The translations under genes and the position numbers were made by a program. Positions 20,026 through 27,748 of a stretch of 27,748 nt of DNA are shown here, one piece after another. Each line of letters opens with the position of its first letter. Within the stretch, counting starts at the first letter, position 1. Under the pieces are notes generated by a model, which saw only the letters and a list, made by a program, of their open reading frames with translations, did no database searches and was not told the DNA's origin. This stretch comes from a virus, in the IMG/VR virus record IMGVR_UViG_3300025421_000057, positions 1 to 27,748 of that record; one strand, 5' to 3'.

Positions 20026-20046
20026 ATGCACAACTTGCGCACTTGA
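20026..20046 (+). other. Possible 6-residue leader ORF
   Basis: AGGAGAGAGCAAATG, the genome's usual leader, is followed by the frame MHNLRT and a TGA. The stop lies in the TTGACA of the next site. It may be a leader peptide or the relic of a lost gene start. Confidence 0.3.
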
Positions 20047-20071
20047 CAGAATGTAGTATATACTATATCCA
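20043..20071 (+). promoter_or_regulatory. Weak candidate rightward promoter with palindrome
   Basis: TTGACA (20043-20048) is followed after 17 bases by TATCCA, a poor -10. Between them is the perfect 12-bp palindrome TAGTATATACTA (20054-20065). It may be a late promoter read by a modified polymerase, or an operator. Confidence 0.35.
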
Positions 20072-20096
20072 CCCGAGGTTACAAGGACCTACGCGA

Positions 20097-20681
20097 ATGT
20101 TAGAACACCTTATTGATTTTGAACCAGAAGTGAGTGACAACTCACATGGATTCGTGTCGCTTGAAAAAAGTACCCCGTCCCAGACTGTGGACGCTAAAGT
20201 AAATACCCTCGACTGGCTCCAGCAACTGGGAGCCGTTGACACGGATAAGAAGGCAGACGAGCTGGACACCCAGCACGCACGCAAGGCTTTTGCCAATCTC
20301 GTATCCGCCACACCTGACGAAATCACACATACATCGCTTGCTGAAATTAAAACGCCACAAGCCGTACGCCATTTGGTCACCATGCTGACCGCTTACGACT
20401 GGGAGTTTGTAGAGCGAGCCAAAGAACTGAGAGGCTACACGGTAGCTAAAATTTTGGAAGAATGTGAGAACCCAAGTGCCAGCATACGCCTCAAAGCGCT
20501 TGCACTACTGGGCAAGGTCACAGAGGTCGGACTCTTTACAGACAAGATCGAGGTCAAGAAAACCGAGATGTCAGACGCAGAGATCGACTCCAAGATTAAA
20601 GAAAAGCTCAATCGGTTCATGGGTGTGGTAGACGTTACGGATGTGGGGGATGTTCTTGAAACTCAACGACCTAACGCTTAG
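20097..20681 (+). CDS. terS: Terminase small subunit
   Basis: The 194-residue protein precedes and overlaps the terminase large subunit. It has an acidic N-terminus and a helical core WEFVERAKELRGYTVAKIL...PSASIRLKALALLGKVTEVGLF, then a Lys/Glu helix, a layout I associate with podovirus small terminases that recognise the packaging site. ATG 20097 has AAGGA 9 bases upstream; an in-frame TTG at 20043 overlaps promoter-like DNA and is unlikely. It acts with TerL to cut and package concatemeric DNA. It is the first gene of the rightward late block. Confidence 0.75.
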   Translation: MLEHLIDFEPEVSDNSHGFVSLEKSTPSQTVDAKVNTLDWLQQLGAVDTDKKADELDTQHARKAFANLVSATPDEITHTSLAEIKTPQAVRHLVTMLTAYDWEFVERAKELRGYTVAKILEECENPSASIRLKALALLGKVTEVGLFTDKIEVKKTEMSDAEIDSKIKEKLNRFMGVVDVTDVGDVLETQRPNA

Positions 20682-22194
20682 TCCCCAAGAAATCCAGGCG
20701 CTGCAGACCGCCCTTCCCCGTATGAGTACGGCGGAAAAGATTGAACTGATGGAGATGCTCGAGGTCAGAGAGCAAAGATTTAAAGTAGCCACCGCCCAAA
20801 ACAGCGTCCTTGAGTTTGCCAAACGGGTCTATCCGGGCTTTAAAGTGGGTCCCCACCACAGGAAACTGGCATCTATATTTGAAGCGGTGCTAAGTGGTGA
20901 GAAAAAACGGGTGATTATCAACATCGCGCCCCGTATGGGTAAGTCTGAGTTCAGCTCTTACTTGTTTCCTGCTTACTTTTTAGGCAAATTCCCTGAGAAA
21001 AAGATCATCATGGGCACCCACACCGCGGGTTTGTCTGAGGATTTTGGACGCAGGGTGCGAAACTTGATCAATTCGGAGGAGTTCCATGAGCTATTTCCCA
21101 ACACCGAGGTCTCAGACGACCAAAAAGCCGCAGGCAAGTGGTCTACTTCAAGAGGTGGACAGTATTATGCAGCGGGTGTCGGTGGTGCACTTGCAGGACG
21201 TGGCGCGGATTTGTTCGTTATCGACGACCCCCACTCAGAGCAAGATGTCAAAGCGAATTCAAGACTGGCTTTTGATAATGCGTGGTCGTGGATGCAGACA
21301 GGACCGCTCCAGCGTTTGATGCCGGGCGGGGCGATCATTGTGATTATGACGCGTTGGGGACTGCTGGACCTGACGGGGCGCCTGATTGACTACCAAACGA
21401 GAAACCCGGACTCCCCCAGATGGGAGATTGTGGAGCTGCCTGCAATACTGCACGAGGGCACGGAGAATGAGAAGTCGCTATGGCCTGAGCAGTGGCCGCT
21501 TGAGGCGCTGAAATCTGCAAAAGCATCTATTGATCCGAGGTATTGGAACGCACAGTACATGCAGCAGCCAACGAGCGACACCTCTGCGGTTATTGCGCGA
21601 AAAGCATGGCGCGTTTGGACTCAGGACAACCCACCTCCTTGTGAATATGTGATTCAGTCTTGGGATACGGCGTTTGAGACCAAGAACAATTCTGACTATT
21701 CAGCGTGCACAACGTGGGGCGTTTTCTACAACGAAGAAGAAAACATGAAGCCGCAAGTCATCTTACTGGATGCGTTCAAGGATAGAATGGCGTTTCCAGA
21801 ACTCAAGGCAATTGCGCTCAAGCATTACAAAGAATGGGAGCCAGATGCGTTTATTGTGGAGAAAAAAGCCGCAGGTGCTCCACTGATTCAAGAGTTACGT
21901 GCGATGGGCATACCTGTGCAAGAAACAAATCCGAGCAGAGGCAACGACAAGATGGTGCGTCTAAACGCCGTGTCTGATCTGTTCGCAAGCGGCATGGTCT
22001 GGGCACCAGACACACGCTGGGCTAGAGAGGTGATTGAAGAAGTTGCGTCATTCCCAGTCGGGGACAACGACGACTATGTGGATACAACGTCTCAAGCGTT
22101 GATGCGCTTTAGACAAGGCGGCTTTATTGCACTTGACTCAGATGAGCGCGATGAGCTAAGAACATTTAGGCGTAAAAGCGCTGCATACTATTAA
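20641..22194 (+). CDS. terL: Terminase large subunit (ATPase/nuclease)
   Basis: The 517-residue packaging motor has an ATPase domain with Walker A APRMGKSE (96-103), Walker B LFVIDDP (191-197) and the coupling motif VIMTRWG (234-240). The C-terminal RNase H-like nuclease carries D342 (SWDTAFE), E407 (FIVEKKAAG) and D481 (DYVDTTSQ). The length is normal. The start is uncertain: ATG 20641 or 20650, or TTG 20656 behind GGGGGA. It overlaps the small subunit by 41 bases, so translation is coupled. Confidence 0.95.
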   Translation: MWGMFLKLNDLTLSPQEIQALQTALPRMSTAEKIELMEMLEVREQRFKVATAQNSVLEFAKRVYPGFKVGPHHRKLASIFEAVLSGEKKRVIINIAPRMGKSEFSSYLFPAYFLGKFPEKKIIMGTHTAGLSEDFGRRVRNLINSEEFHELFPNTEVSDDQKAAGKWSTSRGGQYYAAGVGGALAGRGADLFVIDDPHSEQDVKANSRLAFDNAWSWMQTGPLQRLMPGGAIIVIMTRWGLLDLTGRLIDYQTRNPDSPRWEIVELPAILHEGTENEKSLWPEQWPLEALKSAKASIDPRYWNAQYMQQPTSDTSAVIARKAWRVWTQDNPPPCEYVIQSWDTAFETKNNSDYSACTTWGVFYNEEENMKPQVILLDAFKDRMAFPELKAIALKHYKEWEPDAFIVEKKAAGAPLIQELRAMGIPVQETNPSRGNDKMVRLNAVSDLFASGMVWAPDTRWAREVIEEVASFPVGDNDDYVDTTSQALMRFRQGGFIALDSDERDELRTFRRKSAAYY

Positions 22195-22202
22195 GGACAG
22201 AT

Positions 22203-24764
22203 ATGGCAACCAATATTGATAAAGCACTTTACTCGGACACTCAGGGCATTGCTGCACAACACTCGGACGAACCCATTGAGATTGAAGTCATAGACCCAGA
22301 GGCGGTGCACATTACTGCTGGAGACATGGAGCTTGATATTGAAAAAGCCGAGGCAGAAGATTTTTATAAAAATTTAGCAGAAGACATGCCTGAAGCCGAC
22401 ATGGCAAGCATGGTGAGTGAGTTAGCATCTGCAATTGAGAACGACAAAGGTTCGCGCAAAGACTGGGAAAAAGCGTATGTAATGGGACTCAAGCTACTGG
22501 GTCTACAGTACGAAGAAAGAACGGAGCCGTGGAACGGAGCGTCAGGCGTGTTCCACCCCATGATTACAGAAGCCGTAGTTAGGTTCCAAAGTGAAACGAT
22601 CACCGAGATGTTCCCAGCGCAAGGTCCGGTTCGTACAAAAATTTTAGGCAAAGAAACGCCAGAGAAAAAAGAAGCTGCCATCCGTGTTGAGGATGACATG
22701 AATTATGAGCTGACCGAGGTGATGGTTGAGTTCAGACCCGAGCACGAGCGCATGCTCTGGAGCCTCCCCGCCACAGGCTCTGCGTTCAAAAAAGTGTACG
22801 ACGACATCACACTTGGACGCCAAACATCCATGTTTGTACCCGCAGAAGATGTGCTTTTGCCCTACGGTACGACCGACATGGACACTTGCTACCGTATGAC
22901 CCACGTCATGCGCAAGACTAGAAATGACATATTAAAGCTACAAAAGGCGGGTTTTTACCTAGACTTTGAACTACCAGACGCCACGCAGCTTAGGGATGAC
23001 ATCCAGAAAGCCAAGGATATGGAGACTGGATTCAATGACTTAAACGATGATCGTTATGTCATTTATGAAGTTCACGTTGACCTAGATTTAAAAGGCTTTG
23101 AAGATAAAGACGAAGATGGCAATGAAACCGGGATTGCGTTACCATATGTCGTAACGCTGATCAAAGGGAGCAACAATGTCTTGTCAATTCGCAGGAACTG
23201 GAAGGAAGGAGACGAGAACAAACTCAAACGACAGCACTTCGTCCACTACCAGTACATCCCAGGATTTGGAGCCTACGGCTTCGGACTCTTCCATCTTATT
23301 GGTGGATTTGCAAAGTCTGCCACCTCGATTATGCGTCAACTGGTGGACGCAGGAACTCTATCTAACCTCCCCGGAGGACTTAAATCGCGTGGGCTTCGCA
23401 TTAAAGGTGATGACACGCCCATTGCACCAGGAGAATTCCGCGACGTTGATATTGCGTCGGGTCCGTTAAGAGACAATATACTGCCACTCCCATATAAGGA
23501 GCCAAGTGCAGTTTTAGCTGGATTACTGGACAAAATCGTCGAAGAAGGACGTAGATTTGCCGCAACCGCTGATATGCAGATCAGCGATATGTCCAGCCAA
23601 GCACCTGTGGGTACAACACTTGCGCTGATTGAGCGCCAGTTAAAAGTCATGACGGCGGTGCAAGCGCGTATGCACTACGCGTTCAAGCAAGAGCTAAAAC
23701 TCCTTGCCAAGCTCATTAAAGAAGACACGCCCGTTGACTACGAGTACGAGCCTGAGTACGGATCCAAAACAGCTAAACAAGACGATTACGACAATGTAGA
23801 CATTATTCCCGTCAGCGATCCGAATGCGGCGACCATGTCTCAGCGTGTGGTGCAGTACCAAGCCGTGATTCAAATGGCGCAGATGGCACCAGATATTTAC
23901 GATATGCCAGAGCTTCACAGGCGCATGCTAGAGGTGATGGGTATCAAAGGCGCGGACAAGCTGGTGCCACTACCAGAGGATCAAAAACCAAAAGACCCCG
24001 TCACAGAGAACCAGTCTATTCTCAAATCAGAACCCGTCAAGGCGTTCTTTTACCAAGATCACCAGTCGCACATTCAGGTGCATACGTCCATGATGCAAGA
24101 CCCAATCGTAATGCAACTCATTGGACAAAACCCCAACGCACCTAAGATTCAAGCGGCAATGATGGCGCACATTGCAGAGCACGTGGGCTTCCATTACAGA
24201 CAACAGATTGAACAGCGCCTGGGTCTACCGATTCCAGAGCAAGATGACAAGATGGCGCCCCAAGTTGAGTTACAGCTCTCTAGCATGATGGCGCAAGCCG
24301 CGTCTCAGGTTCTGCAACAAAACCAACAGCAAGCTGCTCAACAACACGCGCAGCAACAAGCCCAAGACCCACTCATCCAGATGCAACAACAAGAGTTGCA
24401 GATTCGTCAGCAAGAGGTGCAAATCAAAGCACAAGAGGCTCAATCTAAAGCGCAACAAGCACAGGCAACTCTACAGCTCAAAGCGCAGGAAATGCAGGCT
24501 AGACAAGTCCTGGAGGGTCGCAAACTTGAGGCAACCACGATGGAGAAAGCCGGACGTATCCATATTGACAACAGACGACTTGATGCGGACACGATGGCTA
24601 AAGCCGCACAGGTACACAACAGCAATGCACAGCTTGCGGCGGATAACCAGCATAAGATGGAGCAAATCCGTGAGCAACGCAGAGACCGTGGTGCAGACTT
24701 GATCAAACACGCAGGCACACTTGAGAAACAAAACAACCAACCCAAGGAGAAACCGACTAAATGA
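22203..24764 (+). CDS. Portal protein with Gln-rich C-terminal extension
   Basis: The 853-residue protein follows terminase, as portals do, and shows the P22-like portal layout: an acidic N-terminus, WNGASGVFHPMITEAVVRFQ, the GTTDMDTCYRMTH segment, the wing region PGFGAYGFGLFHL, and VGTTLALIERQLKVMTAVQARMH in the stem. Residues about 690-840 form a long Gln/Ala-rich coiled coil (QQEL, QEAQ, QQAQ units), probably the barrel inside the head. It forms the dodecameric DNA gate. AAGGACAGATATG supports the start. Confidence 0.9.
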   Translation: MATNIDKALYSDTQGIAAQHSDEPIEIEVIDPEAVHITAGDMELDIEKAEAEDFYKNLAEDMPEADMASMVSELASAIENDKGSRKDWEKAYVMGLKLLGLQYEERTEPWNGASGVFHPMITEAVVRFQSETITEMFPAQGPVRTKILGKETPEKKEAAIRVEDDMNYELTEVMVEFRPEHERMLWSLPATGSAFKKVYDDITLGRQTSMFVPAEDVLLPYGTTDMDTCYRMTHVMRKTRNDILKLQKAGFYLDFELPDATQLRDDIQKAKDMETGFNDLNDDRYVIYEVHVDLDLKGFEDKDEDGNETGIALPYVVTLIKGSNNVLSIRRNWKEGDENKLKRQHFVHYQYIPGFGAYGFGLFHLIGGFAKSATSIMRQLVDAGTLSNLPGGLKSRGLRIKGDDTPIAPGEFRDVDIASGPLRDNILPLPYKEPSAVLAGLLDKIVEEGRRFAATADMQISDMSSQAPVGTTLALIERQLKVMTAVQARMHYAFKQELKLLAKLIKEDTPVDYEYEPEYGSKTAKQDDYDNVDIIPVSDPNAATMSQRVVQYQAVIQMAQMAPDIYDMPELHRRMLEVMGIKGADKLVPLPEDQKPKDPVTENQSILKSEPVKAFFYQDHQSHIQVHTSMMQDPIVMQLIGQNPNAPKIQAAMMAHIAEHVGFHYRQQIEQRLGLPIPEQDDKMAPQVELQLSSMMAQAASQVLQQNQQQAAQQHAQQQAQDPLIQMQQQELQIRQQEVQIKAQEAQSKAQQAQATLQLKAQEMQARQVLEGRKLEATTMEKAGRIHIDNRRLDADTMAKAAQVHNSNAQLAADNQHKMEQIREQRRDRGADLIKHAGTLEKQNNQPKEKPTK

Positions 24765-24955
24765 TTCAAGACTTCGCAGGAGCGCTGCGCCACCAAATAC
24801 GCAAACAAATGAACGATTACGCTGACGATCTAGCAACAGGTCAGTGCCAAAATTTTGACCAATATCAAAAACTCTGTGGGGTGATTTCGGGTCTAGCCAT
24901 CGCAGAGGGTCTCTTACTTGACCTGCAAGAAAAGGTAGAAAAATCAGATGAGTGA
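24761..24955 (+). CDS. Small protein between portal and co-chaperonin
   Basis: The 64-residue helical protein starts in an ATGA overlap with the portal stop and overlaps the GroES-like gene by 8 bases. MIQDFAGALRHQIRKQMNDY and CGVISGLAIAEGLLLDLQEK suggest two helices. Similar short helical proteins follow the portal gene in related phages, but the role is unknown. Confidence 0.7.
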   Translation: MIQDFAGALRHQIRKQMNDYADDLATGQCQNFDQYQKLCGVISGLAIAEGLLLDLQEKVEKSDE

Positions 24956-25385
24956 TCTCATACTTCCAGAGCGTTTAAAGCTCAAACCAACGGTTGAAGT
25001 GATTGAACAAATTACAAAACCACCAGAGAAAGACGAGGAAAAAGCAACATTGCTCCCAACACCCTCTGGGTATCGGTTGCTTTGTAGCGTGCCCCAGGTC
25101 TCTAAAAAGATCGACGGTACTGAGCTAGACCTTGAGCGTCCTGACTTCTATGCCAAACAAGAAGAACATGCAACCACCGTGTTGTTTGTTTTGAAAGTTG
25201 GTCCAGATGCGTACGCAGACAAAACCAAGTTTCCAACTGGGGCTTGGTGTAAGGCAGGTGATTTCGTTCTGGTACGTACCTACGCAGGTACGCGTTTCAA
25301 AATTTACGGCAACGAATTCCGGTTCATCAATGATGATCAGGTTGACGGTGTTGTAGATGATCCCCGCGGAATAACACGCGCATAA
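24948..25385 (+). CDS. GroES-like co-chaperonin
   Basis: The 145-residue protein has a GroES fold after a 38-residue Lys/Glu/Pro N-terminal tail: GYRLLCSVPQ (41-50), a mobile-loop region with DGTELDLERPDFY, then VLKVGPDAYAD, the hallmark GDFVLVRTYAGTRFKIYGNEFRFINDDQVDGVV of the last strands. It should cap a GroEL-type host chaperonin and adapt it to phage proteins, as T4 gp31 does for gp23. Its place between portal and scaffold, just before the capsid genes, fits capsid folding. The mobile loop lacks a clear IVL triplet. Confidence 0.8.
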   Translation: MSDLILPERLKLKPTVEVIEQITKPPEKDEEKATLLPTPSGYRLLCSVPQVSKKIDGTELDLERPDFYAKQEEHATTVLFVLKVGPDAYADKTKFPTGAWCKAGDFVLVRTYAGTRFKIYGNEFRFINDDQVDGVVDDPRGITRA

Positions 25386-25397
25386 AAAGGAAAAACT

Positions 25398-26357
25398 ATG
25401 GCAACATACGAAGGCGAAGATTTCAAATTCCCTGATGAAATCGAAGATAAGGGAAAACCCCAAGAGACACACAATGAAGACGATTTTGAAATTGAAATCA
25501 TTGATGACACACCCGAGCGCGACCGAGGACGCAAGCCTCTTGATCGTGAAGTATTGGACCCAACAGATGAGGAAATCAACCAATACACCAAGGGTGCCCA
25601 AGACAGAATTAAAGAACTAACTCACGCAAGACATGACGAGAGACGCGCTAAAGAAGCGGCTCTTCGCGAACGTCAAGAGTTAGACAGACTGGCTCAGCAG
25701 TTGGTTGAGGAGAACAAACGCCTCAAGCAAGTCGTTAATAGCGGCAGTGAGCAGTTCACACAAATGGCTAAGAGTGCAGCTGAGGCTGAACTTGAAAAAG
25801 CAAGGCGTGACTACAAGGCAGCGCAAGAATCGTTTGATTCAGATGCGTTACTTGCAGCACAAGAGGCTTTGACTGAAGCCAAGATGAAATTAGAGGCGGC
25901 AAAACATTTTCGTCCGACCCCTTTACAAGTTGAAAAAAATGAGGTATATTCGCCACCACAGCAGACCCAATCTGCACCACCAGACGAAAAATCCCTGCGC
26001 TGGCAGGCTAAAAACCAGTGGTTTGGTTCGCAAGGGTTTGAAGAAGTTACCAGCTTTGCACTAGGGCTGCACCAAAAATTAGTGAACTCCGGGGTTGATC
26101 CTCGCACAGACCAGTACTACGAGCAAATTGACGCTCGCATCAAAAAGACCTTTCCTGAAATATTTGGAGAGGCTACGGACAGAAGCTCTTCTGAATCCCC
26201 AAAGAAAACTCCTTCAGTGACTGCGCCATCGACACGGTCGTCTGGAACTAAAAAAGTTCAATTGACAACTACTCAAATGGCGCTTGCTAAGAAGTACAAG
26301 CTGGACCCCAAACTGTATTACGCTGAAATGATTAAATTGGAGAAACAAAATGGCTGA
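25398..26357 (+). CDS. Head scaffolding protein
   Basis: The 319-residue protein has an extremely acidic N-terminus (residues 1-60), a long coiled coil (60-170, KEAALRERQELDRLAQQLVEEN), a Pro/Ser-rich linker and a basic C-terminal helix (TTTQMALAKKYKLDPKLYY), the usual scaffold design in which the C-terminus binds the coat protein. It follows the portal and precedes virion genes. AAAAGG is upstream; it overlaps the next gene by 8 bases. It has no recognised protease domain. Confidence 0.8.
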   Translation: MATYEGEDFKFPDEIEDKGKPQETHNEDDFEIEIIDDTPERDRGRKPLDREVLDPTDEEINQYTKGAQDRIKELTHARHDERRAKEAALRERQELDRLAQQLVEENKRLKQVVNSGSEQFTQMAKSAAEAELEKARRDYKAAQESFDSDALLAAQEALTEAKMKLEAAKHFRPTPLQVEKNEVYSPPQQTQSAPPDEKSLRWQAKNQWFGSQGFEEVTSFALGLHQKLVNSGVDPRTDQYYEQIDARIKKTFPEIFGEATDRSSSESPKKTPSVTAPSTRSSGTKKVQLTTTQMALAKKYKLDPKLYYAEMIKLEKQNG

Positions 26358-26805
26358 TAACCGTACACCCCGTGACAATGTTACACGCGAAAAAGAAGCT
26401 CGATATGTATATACACCATCGAGTAAGTTGCCCGATCCAACACCCATACCAGGTATGTCTTTCCGCTGGATTGCTACCCATGTTATGAGCGTTGCGGACC
26501 CAACCAATGTGTCTAGAAAACGCAGAGACGGTTGGGAACCTGTGAAAGCAACTGACCATCCCGAGCTGATGCTTGAAGGAAACGCCAACGGCAACGTGGA
26601 AATTGGAGGCTTAATGCTATGCAAGATGCCTACAGAACGCGTTAAAGCGATGGACGAGTACTATCAAAAGCAAAATCAGTCTCAGATGGAGTCTGTAGAC
26701 AACAACTTTTTGAAGAACCAATCCGCGCCCCAATACGGTAAATTGTTTTCTGAACGCCAGTCAACAAGTTCCAGAGGTAACGGGTTTGGTTTAGGTACTA
26801 AATAA
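26350..26805 (+). CDS. Unknown head-region protein
   Basis: The 151-residue protein is not assigned. It begins MADNRTPRDNVTREKEARY, has PIPGMSFRWIATHVM and GGLMLCKMPTERVKAMDEYY, and a disordered Asn/Gln/Ser tail ending NGFGLGTK. The position between scaffold and capsid-type genes suggests a head component or assembly factor seen in related aquatic phages. Its start overlaps the scaffold stop region by 8 bases. Confidence 0.65.
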   Translation: MADNRTPRDNVTREKEARYVYTPSSKLPDPTPIPGMSFRWIATHVMSVADPTNVSRKRRDGWEPVKATDHPELMLEGNANGNVEIGGLMLCKMPTERVKAMDEYYQKQNQSQMESVDNNFLKNQSAPQYGKLFSERQSTSSRGNGFGLGTK

Positions 26806-26821
26806 TCTTAGGAGTTTTTAA

Positions 26822-27721
26822 ATGGCATATCCTATTGTTCCCGCAGCTTACGGCCTAAAGCCTGTAAGCCTGTCCGGTGGTAGAGTGTTCTCTGGTTCTA
26901 CCAGACTCATCCCTATCGCCTCAAACTATGGCTACAACATGTTTGACGGCGATGTCGTTACAGCAAGTGGTGGTTCATTAGTCGTTACTACTCTTGGTGC
27001 AGCTAACTCTCCTGTGGCTGGTACTATTGGTGTTTTTGTTGGCGCTCAATACGTCAACTCAATGAGCCAAACAGTACGTGCACAGTTCTACGCAGCTAAC
27101 ACAATCACTAACACTCTTTACGGACCTAACAGTCTGCAAGGTTATGTTGTGGATGATCCTTATGCTGTGTTCCAATCAGCTGTGTTGACACAAGGTACAT
27201 CTTCTGTATCTAACACACCTGGCGCTACCATCGGTTATGTAAACCCATCTTTCATTGGGTCTAACATGTACTTGGTAACAAACGGTTCTAACGGTGGTTC
27301 TGCTTCTGGTAATACTACAACTGGCGACTCAGCAATGGGCTTGACAGGTGGTGTTGTTACTTCTGGCACACAAGGTAACACACGTGTTACTGCTACAGCA
27401 CCTTTCCGTGTTGTTAACGTTGTTCCAGATACAGCAGTTACTGTTACTGCAGTTGGTTCTACATCAGGTTCAAGCACAACTCTTACTTTGACTGCCGCTA
27501 ACACAGCGATCAGCCCCGGTATGCAGTTAATTGTTCCAGGTGTTACTGGCGCTTTAGCAAGCAACTTCCTTACTGTGACTAACATCAGCGGTACAACTGT
27601 TACTTTGTCTGCAGCAGTTACGATTGCAAGCGGTACAGCACTGTCTTTTGTCGGTTACCCAGAAGTTCAAGTACAGTGGAACTTCGGTTACCACGGTTAC
27701 TTAAACGCAACAGCAGCTTAA
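26822..27721 (+). CDS. Beta-rich virion protein, head or decoration candidate
   Basis: The 299-residue protein is rich in Gly, Ser, Thr and Val with almost no charged residues. It begins MAYPIVPAAYGLKPVSLSGG, resembling virion proteins of aquatic phages that begin with YGLKPV and end in a WNFGYHGYL-type motif (here 287-295). Between FRVVNVVPDT and YPEVQVQWNF (about 203-277) is a beta module with TTLTLT, SPGM and GTTVTLS, characteristic of repeated Ig-like or decoration modules. Capsid or decoration function is inferred. AGGAG supports the start. Confidence 0.65.
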   Translation: MAYPIVPAAYGLKPVSLSGGRVFSGSTRLIPIASNYGYNMFDGDVVTASGGSLVVTTLGAANSPVAGTIGVFVGAQYVNSMSQTVRAQFYAANTITNTLYGPNSLQGYVVDDPYAVFQSAVLTQGTSSVSNTPGATIGYVNPSFIGSNMYLVTNGSNGGSASGNTTTGDSAMGLTGGVVTSGTQGNTRVTATAPFRVVNVVPDTAVTVTAVGSTSGSSTTLTLTAANTAISPGMQLIVPGVTGALASNFLTVTNISGTTVTLSAAVTIASGTALSFVGYPEVQVQWNFGYHGYLNATAA

Positions 27722-27736
27722 TCAAGGAGCACATAA

Positions 27737-27748
27737 ATGGCTATTTCA
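27737..27748 (+). CDS. Start of next virion gene (partial)
   Basis: AAGGAG (27724-27729) lies 7 bases before an ATG at 27737, and four codons (MAIS) follow before the window ends. By position it may be the major capsid protein, but nothing in the sequence shown decides that. Confidence 0.6.

Larger units (their letters stand above)
19667..20096. other. Divergent control region
   Basis: This 430-base non-coding stretch lies between the leftward and rightward gene blocks. It contains, from left to right, an inverted pair ACAAT-TCC-ATTGT near 19716, the variant repeat hairpin (19769-19790), C-rich tracts, the leftward promoter and dyad (19904-19946), a terminator-like hairpin (19953-19990), a 6-codon frame with a strong SD (20026-20046) and a TTGACA/palindrome site (20043-20065). 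Confidence 0.8.

Noticed and set aside
20063-20383. 106-codon minus-strand frame opposite terS
   Set aside because: Antisense shadow; hydrophobic/Ser-rich, no SD, and it faces the late promoter region.
24300-24500. CAA/CAG-rich repeats in the portal gene considered as a DNA repeat array
   Set aside because: They are imperfect codon-level repeats encoding the Gln-rich coiled coil of the portal, with no regular spacers, so neither CRISPR nor satellite.
25125-25601. 158-codon minus-strand frame opposite the GroES-like and scaffold genes
   Set aside because: It crosses two well-supported plus-strand genes, has no SD and no family.

Overview
The window looks like part of a tailed bacteriophage genome (Caudoviricetes), most likely lytic or at least without visible lysogeny genes, from a bacterial host. 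It is coding-dense, with 4-base stop/start overlaps, Shine-Dalgarno (SD) sites almost everywhere, a family A DNA polymerase and a P22-like portal. The many tiny ORFs resemble those of uncultured freshwater or marine podovirus-like phages. A proteobacterial host is an inference only. No integrase, lysis gene or tRNA is seen, and the window ends just after the start of another virion gene.

Layout. (1) 11-7968, minus strand: DNA metabolism. It holds a helix-turn-helix protein, a candidate ssDNA-binding protein with a Cys cluster and acidic tail, a coiled-coil protein, a SNF2-type helicase, a small HNH protein, a Cas4/AddB-like nuclease with a likely Fe-S cluster, an HExxH protease, DNA polymerase A, a VRR-NUC nuclease and a DUF3310 protein. 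(2) 7949-14531, minus: about 27 very small accessory genes, several missed by length cut-offs, including single-pass membrane proteins, two adjacent 2OG-Fe(II) oxygenases, an SPFH-like membrane protein and families duplicated side by side. (3) 14555-19666, minus: a block punctuated by four nearly identical 17-bp hairpins followed by U-tracts. It carries an M20-type metallopeptidase, an Asp/Tyr/Cys-rich repeat protein and several unknowns. (4) 19667-20096: divergent control region. (5) 20097-27748, plus: packaging and head genes in order: terminase small and large subunits, portal, a small protein, a GroES-like co-chaperonin, scaffold, an unknown, a beta-rich virion protein and the start of the next gene.

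How it works together. Leftward genes would be the early/middle replication and host-interaction programme. They are served by a good sigma70-like promoter at about 19.90-19.93 kb that overlaps an operator-like dyad, and a near copy of that dyad lies at 1.88 kb. Rightward genes are the late packaging and capsid programme. The most unusual signals are the reiterated hairpin that doubles as coding sequence and stop codon, two small proteins ending in a perfect bacterial sliding-clamp-binding motif (QLDLF), the paired 17-mer dyads, and duplicated micro-genes. All functional calls come from reading motifs by eye; no database search was run.
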